DNA of 62,000 nt from Gnetum montanum (GCA_015680685.1 MNCI01017913.1:2280544-2342543), one strand, 5' to 3'; positions 20,870 to 33,179 are shown, numbered from the stretch's first letter. Notes: a model not told the origin generated them from the sequence alone. A program made the numbers and translations.

Positions 20870-21190
20870 GACCATTATGGTGAACACTCGTACATAAATG
20901 ACATCCAAGCATTAATTTGATAGCTTGAAGAGAAAGAGAGAGAAATAAGATGAAGCGTGTTTCCACCAATGCCAAGATTATGCCTTCCATTGTTTATCCA
21001 TAGCCATGCCACCAGACTTGCTCCTTTTGTAAACACTCCAGTTCCAATCCATCCTGAGTGCTTCCTCCAAGCCCAGTCCATTGTTTGTATGATCACCATC
21101 TACACATACAACACAGTCACAAATGAGCAAGGATAGATAATCCACAATGCAGTTGATATCTTGCCTCAATATGAAGTGCATTGGCTAAGT
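20870..21190 (-). pseudogene. RNase H-like relic in the 3' region of element A
   Basis: Two overlapping minus-strand frames (21181-20978 and 21099-20875) together give CVDGDHTNNGLGLEEALRMD, then NWSVYKRSKSGGMAM, then a WINNGRHNLGIG-like end. This resembles the LINE/plant type of RNase H (DGAxxxNxGxAGxGGVLRD...), with a frameshift between halves. It lies where the related element B carries its extra reading frame, so it may be a LINE fragment that replaced it. The match is by eye and weak. Confidence 0.35.
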
Positions 21191-22040
21191 TGTGGTTATG
21201 GCATAAACTAGTTCGGAGATTTATCACTAGCGACTACCCAAGGTGTAGGGGTTAGGCAAATAGTAGAATGGGAAAAAATTGAAAAATTTGTGCCAGCGCC
21301 CCCACGACTAAGAGCGAACCTCCAATAGCTATAAGATAGAAAAATATGAGGAACTAGAAATATGGGAAAAATAAAAATGGCAATGTTAATAAAATGGATG
21401 CCATGGATGGGGATGAAATAAAAAATGATTGATTGTAGGAAATGTTTAAGGAAAAGAACTTAACAATTACACCAAAAAGGAATGCTAGTGGATCCTCCCC
21501 AAAGTAGGCTCATGCCTTTTATGCCCTAACAAACCCAGAAACCAAAGAGTATGTAGGCTCTAGGAATGTCATTTGTAAGCAAGAGTTAAAGACTTACCCA
21601 CAAGAATTCACTAAAGAAAAACAATGCATCAACCCAAAAATGGACTAACGATAAAACCAAAAATGAGGTGGAAAAATGTGAAGAAAGATGGAGAGGAGAG
21701 AATGGAATAGAATCCCAAGAACAAGCTTGTGTAAAGTCCCTTGTGTATTTCATGGTTAATATGATTGAGTAGAACTCATTCCAAATCTAGACTCAAACAA
21801 ACCACATCCAGTGATCTCACATCAACACACTTGACCAATCCATCCACTTGAAGTAACAAGAATGCTTCCAGAAAGAGTCACCACCATTCCAAGGAGAGTA
21901 AGATGGAGAAGTAGGAAGCGAAAATGGGCCTTAGTTAGAGAGAACCTTCAGGCATGGGTAACATGTCTTTCCAATTCCATAACCAGTGCTTGTAGCCCAT
22001 ATTGCTTTATTACGTCTAAGGGGTGTGCTTTGAATTCTCA

Positions 22041-22088
<48 letters not shown>

Positions 22089-22388
22089 TACATGAGAACC
22101 ACACCATGCAAAGACTTCTTTTTATTCACTTAGCTTCCTAATATTTGAACAATGTCGGAATGGTGAGAAATCTAAGAAAAAGCATCCAAGCACCCAAGAG
22201 AATGGCTAGCACAAATGCATCGAATCCCCTTGAAGTCACACCCTTTTCATCTTTTGAGTCTTTACTTGGTTTGAAAAATACCCAGCCACCAATTTATTAA
22301 AAAATTTACTTAGAAAAAGGGGATTGTACAGTTCTAAGCCAAAGGAGACCATAGAGTTGTATGGATAAGTGGATGGCATGGACTCATT
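21191..22388 (-). other. Non-coding 3' internal region of element A
   Basis: No coding evidence. The region corresponds to 59600-61400 of element B; matching words include CTTAGTTAGAGAGAACCTTC and TAAGGGGTGTGCTTTGAATT. It contains a (CT)n microsatellite at 22041-22084. Confidence 0.6.
22041..22084. repeat. (CT)n microsatellite
   Basis: About 20 uninterrupted CT units. The equivalent place in element B (after 60670) has no CT run, so the expansion arose within element A. Confidence 0.95.
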
Positions 22389-22687
22389 NNNNNNNNNNNN
22401 NNNNNNNNNNNNNNNNNNNNNNNNNNNNNNNNNNNNNNNNNNNNNNNNNNNNNNNNNNNNNNNNNNNNNNNNNNNNNNNNNNNNNNNNNNNNNNNNNNNN
22501 NNNNNNNNNNNNNNNNNNNNNNNNNNNNNNNNNNNNNNNNNNNNNNNNNNNNNNNNNNNNNNNNNNNNNNNNNNNNNNNNNNNNNNNNNNNNNNNNNNNN
22601 NNNNNNNNNNNNNNNNNNNNNNNNNNNNNNNNNNNNNNNNNNNNNNNNNNNNNNNNNNNNNNNNNNNNNNNNNNNNNNNNNNNNNNN
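22389..22687. other. Assembly gap (299 N)
   Basis: Unknown bases within the post-integrase part of element A. Reading frames drawn through it are not real. Confidence 0.99.
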
Positions 22688-23900
22688 TCCTAAGCTCATG
22701 GAAAGGTTTGGTTTGTTGCACTTTGACCAACAGTTTCTTGTCCAGGCTCTCAGGTTTGTATATTTTTATGGCCTCTGAAGGAAAAGTTGCATAAATAATA
22801 TAAGGTCCTTCCCAGAGTGTTTGAAATTTAGTACATTATGGCATATGTGTGGGATTCCAGTAGAGAACCTTATCTCCCGGCTAATATTTAACTTTCCTAA
22901 TCCTTAGGTCATGACATTGTTTATTGAATTCCTTGTGCACTTCATTATATGATAAGGTAGCTAGTTAGTTTTCATCTAGCAAGTTAAGGGTTACTAACCA
23001 TTGTTTCTATGCTAGATCAAGGTCAAGGTTGAGGTCACATGTCGTGGATAGTGTATAGAGCTTAGTTTGAATGGGAAGTGTTGGTAATTTATTGTACACT
23101 AACTCATAAAGAGAGTAGCCTGTAGGGAGTTTCCATGTGGAGCAGTCTGCCCAAACAACATTATTTACTTTAATGCTCCTATCTCACCTAAACTTGTTAA
23201 TAGTTCTTGTCAATATTTTCATAATTTCATAGTTGGTGACCTCTGCTTGACCATTCACTTAGGGGTGGTATGGTGTAGTCAATTTATGCTCAACCCTTAA
23301 GCATTACATTAATTTCTGAAAAGTTTCACCTATGAACTATGTACCATTATTTGAAATAAGTGCACACGGCACACCAAACCTGTTCACAATTTGTTGTTGA
23401 ACAAATCTTGCAGCTATAGATAATGTACAATCCTTAACAATAGCTTCTTCTACCCATTTTTTTAGCTAATTAACAACAACAATAATATAAGCTTTTCCAT
23501 TAGACATTGGTGTAATTGGCCCCATAAAATCAATTCCCCAAATTTTGAAGGGTTCTAACAGTTAGATCCATTTTTGTGGACCCTCCATTCTAGCAATCAT
23601 TTCCCTATCACATTGACAATGCTCATAAGATTGGACGAATTGATGGTCATCCCTAAACAATGTAGGCTAATAATATCCTGCAAGAAAGATCTTGATGGTC
23701 ATTCATCTCCCAGCATAATGACCCCTACAAGGACCCTCATGAGCATCTTAGAGAACTCACAATTGATCTATATTGGGAACACACAATCAAACAAAGCCAT
23801 TAGGACACACTTTGTAAAGTTGCCCATTGATCTCCATAAAGTACTTGGCTTGGTGAAGAAACTGTTGTTTCTTCTTAAGGCTTAACTCTTCTGGTATGTG
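22688..23900 (-). pseudogene. Integrase of element A, decayed
   Basis: The minus strand encodes an HHCC-like start (HEGPCRGH near 23740, with the first Cys of the pair changed), then a catalytic core beginning GIDFMGPITPM with the first Asp near 23530. The Glu is in GQAEVTNYE near 23241, and the C-terminal part is DKVLYWNPTHMP...WEGPYIIYATFP to FHELR at 22690. The second catalytic Asp is Asn (ISNNGT, codon at 23349-23351). Stops replace expected Trp in GYYWPT and Gln in HPQVNG. Spacing between the second and third acidic positions is about 35 residues, as in true integrases. No chromodomain follows. Confidence 0.85.
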
Positions 23901-23979
23901 TTGGGTGAGGAGATAGGTAAGAATGCTACTATACCAGTTTTTCTCCATGGCTAATTGATTATTCACTACACCAGCAAAG

Positions 23980-25300
23980 AGAAATTCATTAGGGAAATAA
24001 TTAGAAATTGGATACTCATCCTCTTTGTTATCCCATCACAATCGAGATAAATGATCAACAACTACGTTCTTGGTGCCTTTACAATCGATCATCGTAAGAT
24101 CAAACTCTTGTAAGATTACAAGCCATCGTATGATACAAGCGCTTACCATTGGCTTATTCATGAGGAACTGGATCGCACTATGATTTATATGTATATATAT
24201 TTTATATTCCAATACATAGTATTAAACTTTTCTAGTGCAAACACTATAGCCATTAATTCCTTCTCTGTGGTAGTGTAGTTAAGTTGTGCACCAGCAATAC
24301 TTCTACTTGCATAGTGGATGTAATAAGGATGCTTCTAGTCATCTAACTATGTAAATATAGCTCTTAAGGCATAGTTGGATGCATCAGTCATGATATGGAA
24401 TGGTTTGGACCAGTCAGGAGCTTGTATAATTGATGTTTCTATTAGCTTATGCTTTAGAAATAGGAAATCTAGTTTACATTCTCTAGTCTATTTGAAGGGC
24501 ACGTCCTTTTTCATTAATTCCACCAATGGTTTGGCAACCCTAGAAAAGTTCTCAATAAATCTCCTATAGTAGCCAGTGTGTCCAAGGAATGACTGAATGT
24601 CTTTGAAAGTTTTCAGTTGATGGGTAATTCCTTAGATAACTTTGATTTTCTCAAGGTCTATCTCTATATTTGTGTGTGAGATTTTGCACCTTAGTACTAC
24701 GCCTTATTGAACCATCAAATGGCCTTTCTGCCAGCTAAGCCTCAAATTGGTTTCTAAACATCTTTTTCATACTTTCTCCAACCAATCCAAGGCTTGATCA
24801 AAGTTTGCTCCATAAGTGGAGAAGTCATCCATAAAGACCTCCACACCATTCCCTATCTACTACTCGAATATGCTTAGAACTAGTCACTGAAATGTTGCAG
24901 GAGCATTGCACAAGCCAAACAACATCTGTTTGTATGCAAACGTTCCCTAAGGACTGGTGAATGTAGCCTTGGCTTGATCTTCTAGCGCTCTTTATATTTG
25001 GTTATATCCACTATATCCATCTAGAAAACTATAATAGCAATGCCCTGTAATGGTTTCTAAGACTTAGTTGACAAATGGAAATGGAAAGTGATCTTTGAAT
25101 TTTTCCATATTTAGTAGCCTAAAATCTATGCACACCCTCCATTTTCCTTCCTTTTTAGGAACAATAACTAAGGAGCTAACCCATTCGCTATCAAAAATGG
25201 GGTATATGAACCCATCCTAGAGAAGTTGTTTGATTTCTTTCTTCACTACTTGCTTTAGCTTTGGGTTCAATAGCCTCTACGGTTATCTTCAAGGCTTCAT
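23980..25300 (-). pseudogene. Reverse transcriptase and RNase H of element A
   Basis: On the minus strand: WVSSLVIVPKKEGKWRV near 25180-25130, DFRLLN, then FSFLDGYSGYNQI near 25040, the catalytic FMDD at 24835-24824 in VEVFMDDFSTYG, and SFLGHTGYYRRFIENFSRVAKPL near 24580-24510. RNase H follows, with IMTDASNYALRAI (about 24400), YTTTEKELMAIVFALEKF and a C-terminal VDHLSRL near 24040. This is the typical Athila/Tat order and motif set. TAG stops interrupt it at least ten times, mostly where Gln is expected. Confidence 0.88.
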
Positions 25301-25679
25301 GGAGGGGTCGGTGTAGATCCTATGTTGTCATACCCTAGAATCTATTCCATTTAATTCGAGATATGACCAAGCAAAGCCTTTTGACCATTTATTTATTATC
25401 TTTAGTAGTCTCTCTTTTTGTTGTGGAGAAAGTTTAGCATTAATAATTATCGATTTTTCATTTTTAACGAACATGTATTCCATACCGGTGGGCAACGGTT
25501 TCAGCTCGAGGGGCTCCTAATTAAATTTTTCAGCAATTTCCAACTTCCCCCAATTGATACTTTTGAGGTTAATACTTGGAAGTTAGCGGTGGACTTACTC
25601 TAATGCATCTATGCTATCAATGTAAGTGCAAGTCAAACCCTCAATTGGTTTCATGCATATGATTGAACTACTTTCTTGA

Positions 25680-26330
25680 TCAGTTGTCAGCCACTAGGTG
25701 CCTTCCTATCGTGTGGCTATAGCATACATGCATCTTTATATGTTGATCACCTGTGCACATTGATTACATGTAGGCAATGTTAAACTTTGCACAACCCATG
25801 ACCTCTGCATGCAATTACACCCTGTGTCACTGTATGCGATGCATGAAACTTTCTTCTTCTCAATCTTTCTGAATGTGTTTTCCTTTGATATTTCCAGGGA
25901 AAGATCACAGATTCCTCGGCATGCATCGATGGTGCTTAGCCATGCTCTTCCCATTATGATTGGGAAGTCCCCCTTACCGTTGTTCACCTAAATCACGAGG
26001 AAGTTAGCTAGGTGCAACCACTCACAAATAGTGGTAACAATGCCCTCCACTAGTTCCAATAGGATAGTGATGAACTGGTTGGCCAACTTTAAATGAATGT
26101 TGCTCTTTTTCAATGGAAGCAGGTTCTAGGCCTTGTACATTTCTTGAGAAATCAAGTTGACACCGGAACCTAAATCCAAAAGAGCCTTGTATAGTTCATT
26201 TCTAGCGATTTGTAAATATATCAAAGGACTCCCAAGATCAGATAATTTCTTGGGAAGATGGCCAGCTTTGATCCAATTGGTGATGACATGTGTTAGCATG
26301 ACCGTATGCATTGAGTGTAGTGGTTGGGTT
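25680..26330 (-). pseudogene. Protease region of element A
   Basis: The minus strand carries LPKKLSDLGSPLIYLQIARN followed by ALLDLGSGVNLISQEMYKA (26190-26126), the retropepsin active-site region in the Athila form (DLGASINL), with the catalytic Asp present. Further on, DFPIIMGRAWLSTIDA (about 25965-25920) is the conserved GRxWL segment. A short open piece of 83 codons (25987-25736) remains. It would cut Gag-Pol. Confidence 0.8.
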
Positions 26331-28732
26331 GAAGAAGGCTTTGAAGTTTTGATTGATACTGAGGCATCTAAGGAATTGGCTACTTGTGATTGTAAGGGCT
26401 TGGTTGGATTTCTGGTTCTAAAGAAAGGTCTTTTCTTTATGTGGTTGTTGGAACCAATAGTAGGTTGAGAGTTAAAAACCCTTGCGGCATTATGTTACTA
26501 CAGCTAGGTAGGGATTTCACCCTGCATATTTAGAGAAGGTGGTAATTGAGCTATTGGTGGAAGAGATGTGGCTAGATAAGAAGGATGGTATATTTGTGAA
26601 ACATAAAACCTAGGAGAAGGAATCCTATAATACTCATGAGCTTGGTAGTGAGGTTGAGGAGTAACGTGAGTAGTAGAGTCACGTGAAGAGATTGACTACT
26701 GCACGTAATATCCATACTGGTAAGGTTGCTGGTAAGGATACTGTTGCCTTGGTGGTGGCATTCCCCATGATTGTGGGTATTGCCACTATTGATATTGTTT
26801 AATCGATTGTAATATAGTTCCATAGGGATAATAAATTAAGGGTTGGTGGAACTATCTTGGGTTACCTTGGGGGTAAGGTAACCTTCAGGGTGTTTTCCAT
26901 TTATTCAATCGTGGGTTCAGTGCATACACCCTACACTCCTCCAAATGTGAGATTACAAGGCAACATCCCTTAGGATGGTCATATTGACATATCTTACATC
27001 CATTATCATTGTCTATTTCTAAATCCACAACCTCTTCAATGATGGCAACTTTTCCCTTACCCTTGCTACATGCATGTTCAGCTTCTTTCATTTTTCTTTT
27101 TTCATGATCACTACATTACTCTCTATACTCCTCTACTATTTTAAGAACAGTTTGAAATCTATTATCTAGGGAATCCCACATTTGGTCTACCTTTGCTGAA
27201 ACTTCTAATGTCAACTTTTGGATAGGCAAAGTTTTCCTATTCATCATCTCTTTGAGTGGTGACTCTTCTTCATCCTCACAAAATCTTACTCCCCTATTCC
27301 AAAGGAAAGGATCTTGGTTATACTCTTCTGCACTTTCTCTCTTCCATAGCTCACCTTCTTCCTTAACAACTTACTCCAATAGTCTTTGAATTTGATGCGA
27401 CCTAAGCTTGGATAATCTTCCTTGGGCATAAGTCCCAAGGTTTCTTCTCATTTCATGCCTAAGCCCATCTACGAGATCTCACAGTTGATCCCTTTGCAAA
27501 TAACCATGGCTAGGACAATGATGTAACAATGCATAGTATCGGCCCATGGCAACATCCAAGGGTTCATGTCCTCCTTGTTTCCAACCTTGGATTTTCTTTC
27601 GTAGGTTGGACACTCAGGATTACGTTTGGTACTTATCGTTGAATAATTCTAACATAGTACTCCTCCATCTACGAATGGATTTCAGTTCTAAGGATCAACA
27701 CCAGCTTTCTACTTCTTTAACTAATGTCCACGGGAACAACTTAAGTTTTTGCCATTCGTTCTTTATGTTTTGTAAGGCACATGCATCATGGAATGCTTGT
27801 AAGTGATTCTGAGGATCAGCATTGTATCCCCCTTCAAATTGTAGGATATTGTTCATATCTAATCTCTTGATCCTACTATCTTTCTGGTGCCTTGTTGAAA
27901 TTCTAATAGCCTCAATTATGTCTAACATACTTCAAGTAGTGAGTAGGGGTTCATTTTGATCATCTCGTCCATGGTGTCTATGATGCCTATGTTGTTCCCT
28001 ACTCTCCCTTCTTCTATGTTGTGATTCTCTAGAGTGCCCTTGTCCCCTTTCCTAGCTGTTTCACTTATGACTTCCAATTTGCCTACCTTTATCCCCATGG
28101 TCTTTTTCTTTATGGCTACATTCGAATACTGAAGGAGAGGCTGAAGGAGATGATGAAGGTGAAGAAGAAGGAGAACCGTCACCATGACTGTGTCTGCTAC
28201 CTTCTCTTCGGTGGTCTCGGCCTTAATCACGATTGTGATCAAAATGTCCATCTTTATCATGTGTCTGTGTTCCTTTTTTGGATCCTTTGGGCCCATGGGT
28301 ATCAGAATCTAGGTTATGAATAGTGAAATGAAGGTTATGATACACAACCCCTTGACCAAAGTCAAGGGGAGGAACATCATTGTGTGGGCAACTGCCTAAG
28401 GCAGGTTCACCACCCTCATTTTTGCTTAAGACATGTGGGACATCCTAGGACCACTTACCCTTCAAAGACTTATGATGTCTCTTTTGTTGCAAGTACCTTT
28501 GATGTTTTGCCTCCATAGGATAGTATTCTCTTAAGTCATGGTCTTGCACAACATAGTCTATATGTAAGTGCGGCATGCTAATTCGTGTGAGAGCACGGAG
28601 AAGCATGCTTAGGACTGAACGATCAGGAGGTAACAGTATGTTACCTTCTAAGTCTCGCCAATGTAGTTGTTCATCTTGATGGAGGATAAAGGTGAAGTCT
28701 GGTATATACTCATTAAGATGAATATATACCAC
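26331..28732 (-). pseudogene. gag of element A
   Basis: Minus-strand pieces: 28732-28445 (95 codons, MVYIHLNEYIPDF), an Arg/Glu/His-rich stretch 28296-27922, then the capsid core FEGGYNADPQNHLQAFHDAC...KLKLFPWTLVKEVESW (27865-27700). Further pieces include 27091-26885 with a Cys/His cluster (CKICQYDHPKGCC) that may be the zinc knuckle. Stops and frame changes break it. It codes the particle protein of the element. Confidence 0.75.
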
Positions 28733-28958
28733 TCAAAACTGTTGAGGGACTCGCATATCAACGTCATGTGTATTATGTCACCGATTTTTTTCTATTTCAA
28801 ACCTAGGCGATGAAGCGCTTTCATACGAAGTAGGAGACATACTTGTCTGTTTAATGTGCAATGTATTCTTGTTTATTATTTTCTCAACCAAACCTAAGGG
28901 TTTGTTTCAATGATGTGAATGATTTTCTAAATTCTAATTAGCACACAAACAACTAAGT

Positions 28959-28977
28959 CCCCAGCAATAGTGCCAAT
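28959..28977 (-). other. Primer-binding site of element A
   Basis: The minus strand reads TTGGCACTATTGCTGGGGAC directly after the LTR end CTCATCA. This is a mutated version of TGGCGCCGTTGCCGGGGA, the tRNA-Asp-type site typical of Athila and related elements (CpG sites turned to CA or TG). Confidence 0.75.
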
Positions 28978-29813
28978 GATGAGTGGCAAGGTATCCCTAT
29001 GCTCAACCATATGAATACAAGCATTTCACGCATGATCTAGTCGAATTCCAAGGACTAAGTTCTTATGAGCCCTTGTGAAACAAAGACGGGTTGGTTGATC
29101 ATTGTCTTCCCAAGCTTACTTGTATGTCACAATTGTATGGTTACGTAAGCTTGAGGCACATGATTTTTATATCTTTTATGTTTTTATGTCCTGCGCTAAT
29201 AGGGAAGGAGAGAGATAACTAAGTGACTAATTTAACTACTCATTAACTAGGCTTTAATTAATCCTAACACTAGTATCTATTCTCATTTTCCATACACATC
29301 CTAAACTAGTGCAACACTACTAGGATTACCAAACACTAATCATTACTGGGTTACCAAGTGTAACACGTATGCTCAAAGTGATTGTACTAAGTGTATTTAC
29401 TTAGGAGAGTTGTAGGGAGAGAGAGAAAGAGAGAGAGAGAGAGAGAACATTAATTAACTAAGAAAGCATTTAATAACAGTAATTAACATTAACTAATCTA
29501 TTCTGGATGCTACAAGGTTTATCATAAAGTTTGTCTTTATTACCGTACACAAGGTGTGCTCAGGTACACAATTCTTGAATAAAGATCCATTCACTTTAAG
29601 ACTCCTACTATTGGCACGCAGAAATAATTCTAACTTTGGGAGGGAGAAAAGGTAAGAGTTTGTCTAAGGCACTAACTATCTAATGCAAAACCAAGTGTTC
29701 CCACCTCTTATTTATAAGCAATGAGGCAGGTCCCGATATCGGGTATCCGACATTGCATGGTAGGCTTTGATATCGTGGACCCAATATCACGGCCCCAATA
29801 TTGTGGTTCATCA
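28978..29813 (-). repeat. 5' LTR of element A
   Basis: An 836-bp partner of 19871-20710. The same ends (TGATGAGTGGCAAGG and TGGTTCATCA on the plus strand) are present. It contains a GA-rich run at 29418-29447. The target duplication AATAG follows at 29814-29818. Confidence 0.92.
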
Positions 29814-29818
29814 AATAG

Positions 29819-31140
29819 TAAAGTTGGGAAAATTTGAAAAACAACAATCTTAAATTTCAAAACTTAATACAGTAACTAGTAAATTTAAATTTTTCCCTAG
29901 TTCCTATTACTACCTGCCAAGCCATCACTACCAATGTTACTCACTACTAGGCAAGAAGATCCCAACCACTGCCAAAGAGGAAGAGAAAGAGATCAAGCCG
30001 TTGTTGACCATTTTCATTGATAATTACTACTACTTGGACCAAAAGGAAGGAAAGAGGCCACCTTACATTGCTTGTCATGCACCTGTCATTGCCTATAGAG
30101 AGAGAGGAGGCTCTACCTTATTTGTTGTTACCTGCCACACACCTGCTATCACTTATAGTGTGTTGCTAGTCACCTACAATGGTGGTGCCCAGTAACACAT
30201 CTTTGATGCATGCAAATATGTTTGCTTCTATTCATGTGTGTCCAAATCCATCTGTCATTACACGTCACCTATTTGATGCTACATCTATTGATCCACCCAC
30301 CAATACGCATAGCTTGTGCCATGCTAAGGAAGAGAGAAATAGAAACTCCTGCACACATGCATGGCTAACATTTCCACATAGTCGCTAAACATGCACCGGC
30401 AACATAGATGTGCCACCTAGGGATTTTGCTCTATGCTAGTTTCTTCTCTAGCTAGCCCTAAAAAGAGGAGGCCTTACCATAGCCTGCCACATGTCCCACT
30501 ATAGCTACTGCATCACCAATCTATGTGTTAAGTTCTAATAGCCTGCCTGCTACCATCATTAATGAGGGAGAGCCTCTAACACATGCTACGCAGAGAGACT
30601 ACCACTACATGTGAACCTTTGACACATGCTTATGTCTCTGATTGGTAGTAGTGATAGATAATTTTGTTGTTGGTGATGCACTGCTATCTATGTAATGCAT
30701 CTTCCACTACTAACTGTAGGCTATGACCACTCACACACCATCTGCACTTGCCTGCTACACTACTTCCATCAAAGAAAAAGAGACCATCATCCACTCATTT
30801 CCTAGCTAGCCCCAGGATCCTCCTTGTACATGAGAGAATCTCCCTGGTTTTATAAGTACCCATGTCTCTGCACTAGCCATTACTATTTGTAACTATTATT
30901 GTCTATTGTCAGTTACATGACCACGTTCTCATTTGTTCCACACATCCACCACTTCTTATCTGTGGAGGGTTACATCCACCTACAATGAAGATCCACACAT
31001 CAGTTAGTAACACATGCCATGAATGCCACCACTATTACATCCACCTCCACCATCATCATTATTTTCATTTTAGTAAGGAGTCACCCACTGTTACTTATAA
31101 TTTGATAGTCATTGGCTAATGTAAACACTTTGAAAATAGC
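29819..31140. other. Unassigned repeat-derived sequence
   Basis: No gene recognised. The first part should be the continuation of the element D LTR, since element A sits between 19870 and 29819. The centre (30000-31060) is rich in CCAC/TGCCAC/CACCTG words, including repeated CACCTGCTATCACTTATAG-like phrases, and gives two short plus-strand frames (30001-30195, 30179-30388) without domain resemblance. Confidence 0.35.
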
Positions 31141-31599
31141 ATGCAAAATTTGATTCACTAGAGGAAAGCAATTTTATGATCTTTGATTGTGGTGTTTTCT
31201 CGGTTGTAGGGTTGAGAAATTGTGTTCAAAAGCATTTGATTTATGTAACTCAATTTTTGTGAGGTATTATGTCTGAAATTCAAGTTGTATGAGGAATTGA
31301 TTTTCAGCCATCACTTGTAAAAAAACAAAAAAAAATCTAGCAAACATGGTGTTCAAACTTGTTTAAACATGGCCTTGTGTCTAACATGGGTGAGGTTGGT
31401 ATCAACAAGAGGTTAGGCTAGTAATACATCTATATTGTGTACTACTTAAAGTAGATTTGATATTGCTACAATTTCATATCTACATAAGCATGATAGATGG
31501 ATTATATAGAATGAAGCTTCTATTTTGGTTTGAATTGAAAGAGGAAAAATAATTTTCAAAAATAAATTTCTAATCTAGAGAAAGTTAATAATAAATTGC

Positions 31600-32170
31600 A
31601 TCAGACTTTTCCAAATATTTTTTAGAAGGATAGCAAATATGTTTTTCCTTTTACTTCAAAAGTTTCTTGTGAGATTATTACAAAGAATGATTTTATTCAT
31701 AACAAATTTAATAAGGCTTAGAAAATGCAATTATCATTGCAGTTCTAGATAAGGAAAATGAAAGATATTTAGAGAGCTCATAAATTTCCTAAAATTCATA
31801 TTTATTATGGTTTCTTATTCATCAAAATCTTCCTATTGGTACTTATTTTAAACATATGAGAAATGCTACTCCTTAATGTCCTCTTTGTAGAAGTGAAGAC
31901 TTATTTTCTATAATTTTTTAGTATCTTGTTGTTCAACATGCTTAGAAATGGACATCCAAAATTTATAACAACTTTTAACCAAGCATCAATAAAGTCATTC
32001 TTGGTGATCAGCCTACTTTTTCTACTTTATTTCTTTGCATTTGGAATTATCTTCAACCTCTTGTTCTTTACTCTTGCTCCACCAACAATTTGTCAAGTTT
32101 AGCTTACATCTCGATTGTAGTAGAAGAGCATAAAACTTCCTTAGTATATCCTTAATGCTACACTACAAAT
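31600..32170 (+). pseudogene. LINE 3' fragment with zf-RVT domain
   Basis: The plus strand codes FLFIHQNLPIGTYFKHMRNATP, then CPLCRSEDLFS, then WNYLQPLVLYSC. This fits the zinc-binding reverse-transcriptase tail (zf-RVT: LPT...R...CPLC...E...HLF..C) of plant L1-type LINEs. Two or three stops and a shift interrupt it. It is a 5'-truncated fragment, as is usual for LINEs; the RT proper is not present upstream. Confidence 0.6.
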
Positions 32171-32509
32171 GCATGTGTATTTGATGACCAACATCTATCA
32201 TGCTTGGGCTCCTAGGTCCCACCCCAAGTATACTAGATGAGTAGAATATTGGTATGTATTTGAAATAATAAAATAAAGGTTAAAATTTTAAATTTTTAAC
32301 ATTCCTAGCTAATGTATTTTGGTTTTTTGAATTTTTGCATGTATATAAATAGTTAGAATTTTTTCCATGGGGAATGCATACTTGCATGCGATGTGCATAA
32401 GCCTACACATGCATTGGTAGGAGTATTAAAGATATACTAAGAAAGTTTGTATGCTCTTCCCAACTTTAGTAGCTTGTTTGGCTTTACCATTGGCTATGTG
32501 ATCTACTTC

Positions 32510-33110
32510 TTGTTTTTCTAATAACTTAGAACAATTATGTACTTGTGATCTATTTAATGATAGTAATAGCATGAGTTAGGTAGTGTGAATTACCAAATCA
32601 ACTGTAAGAGAAAGGGTTTCCCATCAATAATAATATTAATATTATCTACTAACTTCCAATTTAAATCTAAAACAATACATACACATCTACAAGGCCTAGC
32701 ACGAATCCATTTCATAGCTTTTGCACAAATAATTTGTCCAACCTCATTGATAATATTTTCAATAAACATTAAAAGAGTTGGTAACAAACCCAGAAAGTCA
32801 ATCCAAATAGTTAATATGCTTTTGCAAGCTTCTTCATAGTTTGAAATCTTTAATCAATGGAGAGACAACTAAAATAATATGACATACATCCCATAGTCTT
32901 TCTCATAAAACTAATTGTTCTTGTTCAGGTGATTCAATGAAAAAAGTTAAAAATCCCCTATTCATGACATAGATACAACTCATCTTTCTTGGTAGCCACT
33001 GTGAATTTATCAAGTACAAAAGTAGGTAAAATTCTACCAGTAAAATACCCCAGCAAAGAAAATTTTGTGAAATCATCAACAGCAACATCATATACCGCGA
33101 AATAGATCAT
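32510..33110 (-). pseudogene. LINE ORF1 (DUF4283-like) fragment
   Basis: The minus strand reads MNRGFLTFFIESPEQEQLVL, a short linker, ISNYEEACKSILTIWIDFLG, then a stretch to ARPCRCVCIVLDLNWKLVDN and NINIIIDGKPFLL. This is the pattern of DUF4283, the N-terminal domain of plant LINE ORF1 (phenylalanine-containing strand, IWIxLxGLP, ARVCVExDLxKPL). Open pieces are 33091-32903 and 32787-32590. It faces away from the LINE tail at 31600, so the two are separate insertions or an inverted pair. Confidence 0.55.
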
Positions 33111-33179
33111 TGAAGCTTACTCTGTATGCAACTAGCATCATCTACAATGACAGCATCCTTGCACACTTTTGTGTAACTA

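Larger units (their letters stand above)
19871..29813 (-). mobile_element. Element A: complete Athila/Tat-like LTR retrotransposon
   Basis: A 9943-bp element on the minus strand: 5' LTR 28978-29813, primer-binding site, gag, protease, RT/RNase H, integrase, polypurine tract and 3' LTR 19871-20710. The LTR ends form TGATGA...TCATCA, and a perfect 5-bp target duplication AATAG borders it. The RT box FMDD and the protease/gag style are those of the Athila/Tat branch. LTRs differ at roughly one base in ten by eye over the first 200 bases, so insertion is old. The coding parts are full of stops, mostly TAG. A 299-base gap lies within the region after integrase. It sits in the LTR of element D. Confidence 0.9.

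Noticed and set aside
22236-22794. Four reading frames on both strands around the gap
   Set aside because: They are made almost wholly of unknown bases and have no evidential value.
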